From Pluralibacter gergoviae ATCC 33028 = NBRC 105706 (GTDB taxonomy: Bacteria > Pseudomonadota > Gammaproteobacteria > Enterobacterales > Enterobacteriaceae), in NCBI RefSeq assembly GCF_001598855.1, contig NZ_BCZS01000002.1, positions 331,539 through 395,538 on the forward strand: a stretch of DNA of 64,000 bases. Reading direction: 5' to 3'. Below are positions 45,424-53,632 of this stretch, piece after piece. The first letter of the stretch is position 1. Each line of letters opens with the position of its first letter. A program made the position numbers and the translations under genes. The notes beneath the pieces were generated by a model. It ran no database searches. It worked only from the letters and a program-made list of their open reading frames with translations, and had not been told where the DNA came from.

Positions 45424-46878
45424 ATGAAGGTTGACTGGCTATTCAGAAATGTGACCGTTGTCGACGGCAGCAGCGGCGCGGAGTACCGCGCGGACGTGGC
45501 GGTAAGCGGCGAACGGATTGTGGCGATTGCGCCGGCGCTGGAGGTCGAGGCCGGGCAGGTCATCGACGGCGAAGGGCGCGTGCTGGCGCCGGGGTTTATT
45601 GATGTCCACACCCACGACGATATCAACGTTATCCGCATCCCGGAGTACCTGCCGAAAATCAGCCAGGGCGTGACCACGGTGATTGTCGGCAACTGCGGCA
45701 TCAGCGCCGCCTGCGCCACCATCGGCGACGCCGTGCCCGATCCGATGAACCTGCTCGGCGAGAAGCCGCAGTTTATCTATCCCAGCGTAGACGCCTACGC
45801 GCGGGCGGTGGAAAAGGCCCGCCCGGCCATCAACGTCGGCACGCTGATAGGTCATACCACGCTGCGCAACAATCACATGGACTCTCTCTACCGCGCAGCT
45901 ACCGAGGGCGAAATCTCCGCCATGCGCGAACAGCTCAGCGCGGCGCTGCAGCAGGGGGCGCTCGGGCTGAGCACCGGCCTGGCCTATGCCAGCGCCAACT
46001 GCGCCCCCACCGAAGAGGTGATGGCCCTGGCGGAAACCCTGGCGGCGGAGAACGGCATCTACACCACCCACCTGCGCTCGGAGTTTGCGCCGATTCTCGA
46101 CGCGCTGGACGAGGCGTTTCGCATCGGCCGCCACGGCCGGGTGCCGGTGGTGGTGTCGCATCACAAGTGCGCCGGGGCGAAGAACTGGGGCCGCACCAAA
46201 GAGACGCTGGCCTTTTTCGACAAGATGCGCCGGCAGCAGGAGATCGCCTGCGACTGCTACCCCTACTCCGCCAGCTCCTCGACGCTGGACATGAAGCAGA
46301 TAACCGACGAGTTCGATATCGTCATCACCTGGTCGGAGCCGCATCCGGAAGTGGCCGGGCAGACGCTGGCGCAGATCGCCGACGGCTGGCAGATGTCGCT
46401 GCACGAGGCGGGCAGGCGGCTGATGCCCGCAGGGGCTATCTACTACAACATGGACGAGCAGGACGTGCGGCGGGTGCTGCGCTATCCGGTGACGATGATT
46501 GGATCCGATGGCTTGCCTAACGATCCGATGCCGCATCCGAGGCTGTGGGGTGCCTTCCCGCGCGTGCTCGGCCACTACTGCCGGGAGGAGCGGCTCTTCC
46601 CGCTCACCCAGGCCATTCATAAGATGACCGGCCTGTCGGCGGCCCGCTTTCAGCTGCCGCGCCGGGGTCTGGTCAAGGTGGGCTACTACGCCGATCTGGT
46701 ACTCTTCGATCCGCTGACGGTGAAGGACGTGGCGAGCTTCGCCGATCCCAAGCGCCCCGCGGCGGGCATTGAGGCGGTGATGGTTAACGGCGTAATGAGC
46801 TATGACGGCAATCAGCAGATTATTGGGCGGGCAGGGCGCTTCCTGCGCCGCCAGGATACGATAAAGGAGCAAGTATGA
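45424..46878 (+). CDS. D-aminoacylase / N-acyl-D-amino-acid deacylase (amidohydrolase)
   Basis: 484 residues of the amidohydrolase superfamily with the D-aminoacylase pattern. It has GFIDVHTHDDINV (metal His pair), VGNCGISAAC (bridging Cys), VVVSHHKCAGAKNWG and a late Asp in MIGSDGLPNDPMPHPRLWG. It removes the acyl group from an N-acyl-D-amino acid, in this cluster perhaps an N-acetyl hexosaminate. ATG 45424 is 9 nt after AGGAG; the GTG at 45418 is too close to it. It overlaps ridA by 4 bp. Confidence 0.85.
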   Translation: MKVDWLFRNVTVVDGSSGAEYRADVAVSGERIVAIAPALEVEAGQVIDGEGRVLAPGFIDVHTHDDINVIRIPEYLPKISQGVTTVIVGNCGISAACATIGDAVPDPMNLLGEKPQFIYPSVDAYARAVEKARPAINVGTLIGHTTLRNNHMDSLYRAATEGEISAMREQLSAALQQGALGLSTGLAYASANCAPTEEVMALAETLAAENGIYTTHLRSEFAPILDALDEAFRIGRHGRVPVVVSHHKCAGAKNWGRTKETLAFFDKMRRQQEIACDCYPYSASSSTLDMKQITDEFDIVITWSEPHPEVAGQTLAQIADGWQMSLHEAGRRLMPAGAIYYNMDEQDVRRVLRYPVTMIGSDGLPNDPMPHPRLWGAFPRVLGHYCREERLFPLTQAIHKMTGLSAARFQLPRRGLVKVGYYADLVLFDPLTVKDVASFADPKRPAAGIEAVMVNGVMSYDGNQQIIGRAGRFLRRQDTIKEQV

Positions 46879-47267
46879 GCATTAAGCGCTACGGCACAGA
46901 GGGCGGTACCGGCACCGGCGGGCAGCACCTGCCGTTTGCCAGAGCGGTGGAGGCGGGAGGCTGGCTGTACGTTTCCGGCCAGACGCCGATGAAAAACGGT
47001 GAAGTGGTCGAGGGCGGGATCGTCGAACAGTCCCGGCTGGCTATCCAGAACTGCGTCGATATCATGACCGAGGCGGGCTATAGCCTGGCGGACGTGGTGC
47101 ACGTCAGCGTTATTCTTACCGACGCGCGCTACTTTCAGTCCTTCAATAAGGTGTTCCGCGAATTTTTCGGCGATAACCCGCCGGCGCGCATCTGCTGCGT
47201 GGCGGACCTGGTGGTCGACTGCAAGGTCGAAGTGGATGTGAAATGTTTTAACTCGTCGCGAATCTAA
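46875..47267 (+). CDS. RidA-family protein
   Basis: 130 residues of the YjgF/RidA fold with YVSGQTPMKNGEVVEGG, NCVDIMTEAGYSLADVVHVS and the conserved Arg in NPPARICCVADLVV. RidA enzymes hydrolyse reactive enamine/imine intermediates released by PLP dehydratases. That fits pairing with the DSD1-fold enzyme. The ATGA overlap with the deacylase gene couples them. Confidence 0.88.
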   Translation: MSIKRYGTEGGTGTGGQHLPFARAVEAGGWLYVSGQTPMKNGEVVEGGIVEQSRLAIQNCVDIMTEAGYSLADVVHVSVILTDARYFQSFNKVFREFFGDNPPARICCVADLVVDCKVEVDVKCFNSSRI

Positions 47268-47405
47268 AGAATTTCGCCGGCGTTAATCAACCTGATTGCC
47301 GCCGGCCGTAACAACAAAAAATAACGATGACTTTATCCGCCTTCGCTGAACGGCGGGGCGGCACCTTTTTATCTCAAATACCCTTCAACTGGCAGGATGT
47401 GACTT

Positions 47406-48896
47406 ATGAATAATCATATCTTTTTAGTCGGCTTTATTATTTACGCGCTGGCAATGATCTGGCTCGGCTGGTTTGTTTCGCGCAATCAGAAAAGCGGCGA
47501 GGATTTCCTGCTCGGCGGCCGTTCGCTGCCGATGTTCCTGACCCTCGGTTCGACGGTTGCCACCATGGTCGGCACCGGCTCCAGTATGGGCGCCGTCGGC
47601 TTTGGCTACAGCAACGGCTGGGCGGGCATGCTCTACGGCATCGGCGGCGCGGTCGGGATTTTGCTGGTGGCGTGGCTGTTCGCGCCGGTGCGTAAATTAC
47701 GCTTTATGACCATGAGTGAAGAACTTTCTTATTATACCGGCGGCAGCCACCTTATTAAGAATATTGTCGGCCTGATGATATTTATCGCCTCGATTGGCTG
47801 GCTCGGGGCGCATATTCTCGGCGGCAGTATGTATCTGGCGTGGGCCACCGGAATTAACCTGACGCTGGCGAAAGTGATTATTGCTCTGGCCTTCGCGATT
47901 TACGTTATTATCGGCGGCTATTCGGCGGTGGTGTGGACCGATACGATCCAGGCGCTGATCCTGTTCTTCGGCTTTATCCTGATGGCCGTGCTTGCCGTGG
48001 TGCACGTCGGCGGCTGGAGCGCTATTGAGCAGGCGATGGATCCGCGGGCGCTGAGCCTGTTTGCCGTCGATAAGATGGGCGTTCTGCCGGCGCTGTCGCT
48101 TGCGACGGTGATTGGCGTTGGCGTACTGGCGACGCCCTCTTACCGCCAGCGCATCTATTCCGGTAAGGATGTGCCGTCGGTGCGCCGCTCGTTTGTCTAT
48201 ACCGGCGTGCTTTATCTTTTCTTCTCAATATTGCCCGCCATTATCGGCATGGCGGCCTTCACCATGAACCCGCACCTGGCCAACAGCAACTACGCCTTCC
48301 TGTTCGCCACCAGCTTCCTGCCGGCGATCCTCGGGCTGGTGGTGCTGATCGCCGGGCTGTCGGCCACCATGTCCTCCGCCAGCTCTGACGCCATCGCTGC
48401 GGTCGCCATCATGATGCGCGACCTGTATACGATGATCGTCGGCAGAATGCCGCCGGAGAACCGCGCCATCACCCTTTCACGCTGGATGCTGGCGGCGGTC
48501 ATCGGCCTGGCGCTGCTGTTTGCGCTCACCTCGGACGATATCATCAGCTACATCACCAAAATGATCTCGATGCTGATGTCGGGCCTGTTTGTCTGCTCCA
48601 TCCTCGGCCGCTTCTGGCCGCGCTTTAACTGGCAGGGAGCGCTGACTTCGCTGATTAGCGGTATGGCGGTCTCAGCCGCCATGCTGATGAACGATGCCTG
48701 GCTGGCGCGCTGGGGCAACCCCTGCATTCCGTCGGTCATTGCCAGCCTGGTCTTTGGCGTGGCGGTGACGCTACTGACCCCCGCCAGCCGCGTCAGCCGC
48801 GAAGAGGCGCTGGCGATGATCACCCGCGAGCGCGAGGCTCAGCCGGACGTGCGCAGCCTGCGCGCTGGCAAGCGCAGTCCCGCCGGAGGCCGGTAA
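47406..48896 (+). CDS. Sodium:solute symporter family transporter
   Basis: 496 residues with about 13 hydrophobic helices. SSS-family features are FLLGGRSLPMFLTLGSTVATMVG, SMGAVGFGYSNGWAGMLYGI and VLIAGLSATMSSASSDAIAA (the Na2-site Ser region). It probably imports the substrate of the cluster with sodium. The gene starts 138 bp after ridA and its stop shares one base with the dgoK start, so it is in the same unit. Confidence 0.88.
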   Translation: MNNHIFLVGFIIYALAMIWLGWFVSRNQKSGEDFLLGGRSLPMFLTLGSTVATMVGTGSSMGAVGFGYSNGWAGMLYGIGGAVGILLVAWLFAPVRKLRFMTMSEELSYYTGGSHLIKNIVGLMIFIASIGWLGAHILGGSMYLAWATGINLTLAKVIIALAFAIYVIIGGYSAVVWTDTIQALILFFGFILMAVLAVVHVGGWSAIEQAMDPRALSLFAVDKMGVLPALSLATVIGVGVLATPSYRQRIYSGKDVPSVRRSFVYTGVLYLFFSILPAIIGMAAFTMNPHLANSNYAFLFATSFLPAILGLVVLIAGLSATMSSASSDAIAAVAIMMRDLYTMIVGRMPPENRAITLSRWMLAAVIGLALLFALTSDDIISYITKMISMLMSGLFVCSILGRFWPRFNWQGALTSLISGMAVSAAMLMNDAWLARWGNPCIPSVIASLVFGVAVTLLTPASRVSREEALAMITREREAQPDVRSLRAGKRSPAGGR

Positions 48897-49768
48897 TGGA
48901 GAACTACATTGCCGTTGACTGGGGATCGAGCCACCTGCGGGCCTGGCACATTGCCGACGGCGCGTGCGTTAACCGCCTCAGCCTGCCTTACGGCGTGACC
49001 CGCATTGCGCCGGGCGAGGCGCCGGAGATTTTTCGCCGCCACATCGCCCCCTGGTGCGGGGCGTCGCCGCTGCCGGTGGTGATGGCGGGGATGATCGGCA
49101 GCGACGCGGGCTGGCGGCCCGTGCCCTATCTGGCCTGCCCGCTGCCGCTGGCCGGGATTGGCCGCGGGCTGTATGAGGTTGAGGAGCAGGTGTGGATCGT
49201 CCCCGGCCTGAAGCTGGAGCGGGAGGGCGAGTACGGCGTGATGCGCGGGGAAGAGACCCAACTGCTGGGGGCGATGCGTCTGGCGCCCGCGGCCTGCTGC
49301 GTGATGCCCGGCACCCACAGCAAGTGGGTCGGCCTCAGCGGCGGCAGCGTGGAGCGCTTCGATACGGCGATGACCGGCGAGCTGCACCACCTGCTGATGC
49401 ACCATTCGCTGATCGGCAAAGGGCTGCCCGCGCAGCGGCGCGACGACCGCGCCTTTACACGCGGCCTGGAGAAGGGGCTTGGCGAACCGTCGCTGGTGAA
49501 TGCGCTGTTCGCGACCCGCGCCGCAAGAGTGCTGGGCGCGCTGGCGGAGACCGCCGTGGCCGATGCGCTTTCCGGTCTGCTGATCGGCGCCGAGGTAGCG
49601 ACGTTCAGCCGCCGCTACCGGGCGGAACAGATAACGCTGGTGGCAAGCGACGCGCTCGCGCCCCGCTACCGCCAGGCGTTCGCCCGCCTGGGCACCGCCG
49701 TCAGCCTCTGTCCTGGCGAGGCGGCATTTTTACAGGGCATAAGGAGCATTATTGATGGACGATATTAA
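48896..49768 (+). CDS. dgoK: 2-dehydro-3-deoxygalactonokinase
   Basis: 290 residues, DgoK family. YIAVDWGSSHLRAW is the first phosphate-binding loop, followed by MAGMIGSDAGWRPVPYLACP and VMPGTHSKWVGL. It phosphorylates 2-keto-3-deoxygalactonate to the 6-phosphate with ATP. Its partner aldolase overlaps its 3' end by 14 bp. No galactonate dehydratase (dgoD) is nearby, so the keto-deoxy acid must come from another reaction, perhaps the DSD1-fold enzyme. Confidence 0.9.
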   Translation: MENYIAVDWGSSHLRAWHIADGACVNRLSLPYGVTRIAPGEAPEIFRRHIAPWCGASPLPVVMAGMIGSDAGWRPVPYLACPLPLAGIGRGLYEVEEQVWIVPGLKLEREGEYGVMRGEETQLLGAMRLAPAACCVMPGTHSKWVGLSGGSVERFDTAMTGELHHLLMHHSLIGKGLPAQRRDDRAFTRGLEKGLGEPSLVNALFATRAARVLGALAETAVADALSGLLIGAEVATFSRRYRAEQITLVASDALAPRYRQAFARLGTAVSLCPGEAAFLQGIRSIIDGRY

Positions 49769-50360
49769 ACTGGTGGCGATCCTGCGCGGGATCCGTCCCG
49801 CCGAGGCCGCCGATCACGTCGGCGCCCTGATTGAAGAGGGCTTTCGCTACGTTGAGATCCCGCTCAACTCTCCGGACTGGCAGCATAGCATTCCGCAGAT
49901 GGTGAAGCGCTACGGGGAGCGGGCGGTGATTGGCGCGGGCACGGTGCTCACCGCCGCACAGGTGGAGACGCTGGCCGAGGCGGGCGCCGCGCTTATCGTC
50001 ACGCCCAATACGCAGCCGGCGACCATCCGCCGGGCGGTGGCAAAGGGCATTCTCGTCTGCGCGGGCTGTGCCACGGCGACCGAGGCGTTTAACGCCCTGG
50101 AGGCCGGGGCGCAGTGGCTGAAAATTTTTCCCTCGTCGGCGTTCGGACCGGGCTATATTGCCGCCCTGAAGGCGGTCCTGCCCCCGGAGGTGCCGGTGCT
50201 GGCGGTGGGCGGCATCACCCCGGAGAACCTGGCCGACTATCTGGCGGCGGGCTGCGCCGGGGCGGGGCTGGGGAGCGATCTCTACCGCGCCGGGCAGAGC
50301 GCGGCGCAGACCCGCCAGCAGGCCCGGCGCTATCTCGCGGCCTGGCGCGACGCGCGCTAG
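49755..50360 (+). CDS. dgoA: 2-dehydro-3-deoxy-6-phosphogalactonate aldolase
   Basis: 201 residues, class I KDPG/KDPGal aldolase. KLVAILRGIRPAEAADH is the N-terminal Arg motif, VIGAGTVLTAAQVE carries the phosphate loop, and the Schiff-base Lys is in AQWLKIFPSSAFGPGYIAAL. It splits the phosphate ester to pyruvate and glyceraldehyde 3-phosphate. ATG 49755, 8 nt after AAGGAG, is preferred to the adjacent TTG. Its stop overlaps the end of the converging regulator gene. Confidence 0.92.
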   Translation: MDDIKLVAILRGIRPAEAADHVGALIEEGFRYVEIPLNSPDWQHSIPQMVKRYGERAVIGAGTVLTAAQVETLAEAGAALIVTPNTQPATIRRAVAKGILVCAGCATATEAFNALEAGAQWLKIFPSSAFGPGYIAALKAVLPPEVPVLAVGGITPENLADYLAAGCAGAGLGSDLYRAGQSAAQTRQQARRYLAAWRDAR

Positions 50361-51220
50361 TCGCCCAGCGGTTGGCGATCGGCACCGCCCCGGTGGCTGT
50401 CCAGCGCCAGCTTGATACGGCGAATGCGGTCCTTTGCCTGCGCTTTATTGGCCATCGCCAGTTCGGTGGCCAGCACGTCTACCATCGCCAGCATCGCGTA
50501 GCGCGAGGTACTGGGCTTAAAGATATAGTCGTTTTCCCGCACCAGCAGCGGCAGCAGCAGATCGGCCTGCTCCGCCAGCGGCGTGCCTTCCGGCGCGATG
50601 GCGATAACCTTTGCGCCGTACTGGCGGGCGATGGCGGCGCTCTCGGTGATCTCCTGGGTATAGCCGCCGAGAGAGAGCGCCACCACCACGTCTTTCGGCG
50701 CCACCGCCGCGCACATCATCCGCGCCAGCAGGCCGTCGCTCTGGCTGACCACCGGCAGGCCGAGGCGGAACAGGCGGTACTGCATCTCCATTGCGCAGAT
50801 GGTGGATCCGCCGCCCATGCCGATGGCGAGGATCTGCCGGGCGCCGCTGAGCAGGGCGACCGCCTGACTCAGGGCCCCGGCATCCAGCGCCCGGCGGTTG
50901 GTCTCCAGTACGCTGATAATCGATTCATAGATCCCCTGCACGCCCTCCAGATCGGGCACATCGAGAATAAAGCGCTGTCCCACCGCCAGCGACTGGGCCA
51001 GCCGCAGCTTTAGTTCGCGCACGTCCTTACAGCCCAGCGCGCGGGCAAAGCGGGTCACCGACGCCTGGCTGGTGCCGGTCAGGCGCGCCAGCCCGGCAAT
51101 CGGCAGTTCGGCGGCGGCCGCCGCGTCGTCGAGGATAAACTGGGCGATGCGCTTTTCGGTGGCGGTCAGCGACATAAAGCGGTCGGTGATGCAGGAGATG
51201 ATGTCGATAGTCCAGGCCAT
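50357..51220 (-). CDS. MurR/RpiR-family regulator
   Basis: 287 residues. The N-terminal helix-turn-helix domain is SLTATEKRIAQFILDDAAAA, LARLTGTSQASVTRFARALG. A SIS sugar-phosphate-binding domain follows (ILAIGMGGGSTICAMEMQYR, DVVVALSLGGYTQEITESAA). It probably controls the adjacent hexosaminate/galactonate-type operon in response to a phosphorylated intermediate. ATG 51220 is chosen over the in-frame GTG at 51232; neither has a strong ribosome site. Confidence 0.85.
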   Translation of the reverse strand: MAWTIDIISCITDRFMSLTATEKRIAQFILDDAAAAAELPIAGLARLTGTSQASVTRFARALGCKDVRELKLRLAQSLAVGQRFILDVPDLEGVQGIYESIISVLETNRRALDAGALSQAVALLSGARQILAIGMGGGSTICAMEMQYRLFRLGLPVVSQSDGLLARMMCAAVAPKDVVVALSLGGYTQEITESAAIARQYGAKVIAIAPEGTPLAEQADLLLPLLVRENDYIFKPSTSRYAMLAMVDVLATELAMANKAQAKDRIRRIKLALDSHRGGADRQPLGD

Positions 51221-51339
51221 GTGCGGTATCACTGCGTTGATTAATCATGGTACTTTGTACCACAGATGCGTCGATGCCGCAGCGCAGCTTCTGCGCAAAA
51301 AAAATCTCTGTTACCGCCCATGAGCAGGATCAAAATGAT

Positions 51340-51366
51340 TAAAGTTTTTTCACGGCAGGCCGTTAA
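51340..51366 (+). promoter_or_regulatory. Sigma-28 (FliA) promoter of the chemoreceptor gene
   Basis: TAAA (51340-51343), 15 bp, GCCGTTAA (51359-51366) differs from the FliA consensus TAAA-N15-GCCGATAA by one base. It lies 32 bp before the start codon of the chemoreceptor, so expression should follow flagellar class III timing. Confidence 0.85.
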
Positions 51367-51397
51367 TTCTTTAATCTGCTCACTGGAATGAAACGAC

Positions 51398-53065
51398 ATG
51401 CTTAACCGTATCAAGATAGTCACCAGCCTGGTGCTGGTATTAGTGCTGTTTGGTCTTTTACAACTGACCTCCGGCGGCCTTTTCTTCAGCGCCCTGAAAA
51501 ATGACAAAGAAAACTTCAACGTTCAGAAAGTCATCCGCCAGCAGCAGTCGACGCTGAACGGCAGCTGGGTGGCGCTGCTGCAGACCCGCAATACGCTGAA
51601 CCGCGCCGGGATCCGCTACATGATGGATCAGAACAATATCGGCAGCGGCGCGACGGTTGCCGAACTGATGCAGACCGCCAGCCTGTCGCTGCAGGAGGCT
51701 GAAAAACGCTGGGCGGAATATCAGAGCCAGCCGCGGGATCCGCGCCAGAGCGAGGCCTCGGCGCTCGACATCAAGCGCAACTACGATATCTATCACGGCG
51801 CGCTGGCGGAGCTGATTGAGTTGCTAAAAGCGGGAAAAATCAACGCCTTCTTCGATCAGCCAACCCAGGGTTATCAGGATGGTTTTGAAAAGGCTTACGT
51901 CAACTACTTCCAGCAAAACGACCGCCTTTACGAGCAGGCCGTGGGAGATAACCAGCGCTCTTATAACCAGGCTATCTGGATCCTGGTGGGCGTGCTGGTG
52001 ACGGTGCTGGTAATTATTCTGGTGGTGTGGACGGGTATCAACCACTCGGTGATCCGCCCGCTGCATCGCCTGATGGAGAGTATTCGCCACATTGCCGGCG
52101 GCGACCTGCTGAAGCCTATCGACGTGCACGGCACCAATGAGATGGGCCGCCTGGCGGACTCCCTGCGCCACATGCAGGGTGAGCTGGCGCGCACCGTCGG
52201 CGAAGTGCGCAGCGGCGCCGATGCGATTTACAGCGGCGCCAGCGAGATTGCGATGGGCAATAACGATCTCTCTTCCCGCACCGAGCAGCAGGCGGCGTCG
52301 CTGGAAGAGACGGCGGCCAGCATGGAACAGCTGACGGCGACCGTGAAGCAGAATGCGGAGAACGCCCGCCAGGCCAGCAACCTGGCGCTCAATGCTTCCG
52401 AAACGGCGCAGAAGGGCGGCAAGGTGGTGGACAATGTTGTGCAGACGATGCGCGAAATCACTACCAGCTCGCAGAAGATTGCCGACATTATCAGCGTTAT
52501 CGACGGCATTGCCTTCCAGACCAATATTCTGGCCCTTAACGCGGCGGTGGAAGCGGCGCGCGCCGGTGAACAGGGGCGCGGCTTTGCGGTGGTGGCGGGT
52601 GAGGTGCGCAACCTTGCCCAGCGCAGCGCCCAGGCGGCCCGCGAGATCAAGAGTCTGATTGAAGACTCCGTCAGCCGGGTCGATGTCGGCTCCACGCTGG
52701 TCGAAGGCGCGGGCGAAACCATGGCCGAAATCGTCAACGCCGTCACCCGCGTGACCGATATTATGGGCGAGATCGCCTCTGCCTCCGACGAGCAGAGCCG
52801 CGGCATCGATCAGGTTGGCCTGGCGGTGGCCGAGATGGATCGCGTGACTCAGCAGAACGCCTCGCTGGTTGAAGAGTCGGCGGCGGCGGCGGCGGCGCTG
52901 GAAGAGCAGGCGAGCCGCCTGACGCAGGCCGTTGCGGTGTTCCGCATTGAACAGGCGCGGCAGCCGGCAGGCCGCGAGGCCGCGCCGGTAAAAGCCAGCC
53001 CTGCGCCCGTCGCGCTGCGCAAGCCGGCGGTGGCCGATGGCGAAGACAACTGGGAAACCTTCTGA
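51398..53065 (+). CDS. Methyl-accepting chemotaxis protein (Tsr-like)
   Basis: 555 residues. TM1 is at ~7-30, a four-helix periplasmic sensor follows to ~190 and TM2 is at ~191-212 ([20 protein letters not shown]). Then come a HAMP domain and the conserved signalling hairpin ([39 protein letters not shown]). The C-terminal pentapeptide NWETF is the CheR/CheB tether found on major receptors such as Tsr and Tar. Its position before opgB is that of tsr in E. coli, so it is probably the tsr counterpart. Ligand specificity (serine) is not proven. Confidence 0.9.
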   Translation: MLNRIKIVTSLVLVLVLFGLLQLTSGGLFFSALKNDKENFNVQKVIRQQQSTLNGSWVALLQTRNTLNRAGIRYMMDQNNIGSGATVAELMQTASLSLQEAEKRWAEYQSQPRDPRQSEASALDIKRNYDIYHGALAELIELLKAGKINAFFDQPTQGYQDGFEKAYVNYFQQNDRLYEQAVGDNQRSYNQAIWILVGVLVTVLVIILVVWTGINHSVIRPLHRLMESIRHIAGGDLLKPIDVHGTNEMGRLADSLRHMQGELARTVGEVRSGADAIYSGASEIAMGNNDLSSRTEQQAASLEETAASMEQLTATVKQNAENARQASNLALNASETAQKGGKVVDNVVQTMREITTSSQKIADIISVIDGIAFQTNILALNAAVEAARAGEQGRGFAVVAGEVRNLAQRSAQAAREIKSLIEDSVSRVDVGSTLVEGAGETMAEIVNAVTRVTDIMGEIASASDEQSRGIDQVGLAVAEMDRVTQQNASLVEESAAAAAALEEQASRLTQAVAVFRIEQARQPAGREAAPVKASPAPVALRKPAVADGEDNWETF

Positions 53066-53073
53066 TGTGAATG

Positions 53074-53094
53074 GCCCGGCGCGCCGCGCCGGGC
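53074..53094. terminator. GC-rich stem between converging genes
   Basis: GCCCGGCGCG, one C, CGCGCCGGGC: a perfect 10-bp inverted repeat between the chemoreceptor stop and the acetyltransferase stop. There is no T-run on either side, so termination is only likely. Confidence 0.45.
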
Positions 53095-53612
53095 TACAGC
53101 GTCAGGCGCATGGCGCAGCGCATCTCGCGCGCCAGGCCGTGCGCCGCTTCCTCCTCCAGCCGCTGCTTCAGCTCCGGCGTCAGAGCCTCCTCTTCAACAA
53201 CAGTAAATCCCAGCCGGGCGTAGAACGGCGCATTCCACGGTACGTGGCGGAAAGTGGTCAGCGTGAGCGCAGCCAGTCCGTTATGCCTGGCGCGGGCGGC
53301 GGCGGCATTCAGTAAACTGCGGCCCGCGCCCTGGCCCTGCCGATCGCGGCGTACGGAGAGTTCGGCGATAAACAGGGCATCGTCAGCGGCGTCGAGGAGC
53401 ACAAAGCCGACCGGAACCCCTTCCTGTACGGCCACCAGGCTGCGGCCCCGCGCCCGGTACTGCCGGTGACGCGCGGCATCGATGACCGGCGCCTGCGCCA
53501 GCCAGGCCAGGGCGGGGATCGCAAGAAACGCCTGCGCCGCCGAGCGTTCAACGGCGGGCAGATGGGCAATGTCGGCGGGCCGGGGCGGACGAACGGCGAT
53601 CGCGTTTTTCAT
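53094..53612 (-). CDS. GNAT-family N-acetyltransferase
   Basis: 172 residues. The acetyl-CoA binding motif A is LSVRRDRQGQGAGRSLLNAA (R/Q-x-x-G-x-G/A), preceded by GFVLLDAADDALFIAEL and followed by FYARLGFTVVEEE. The substrate is unknown. It lies 20 bp after the end of opgB on the same strand and may be co-transcribed with it. Confidence 0.8.
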   Translation of the reverse strand: MKNAIAVRPPRPADIAHLPAVERSAAQAFLAIPALAWLAQAPVIDAARHRQYRARGRSLVAVQEGVPVGFVLLDAADDALFIAELSVRRDRQGQGAGRSLLNAAAARARHNGLAALTLTTFRHVPWNAPFYARLGFTVVEEEALTPELKQRLEEEAAHGLAREMRCAMRLTL

Positions 53613-53632
53613 CGGGCGGCGGGCGAGGGGGG

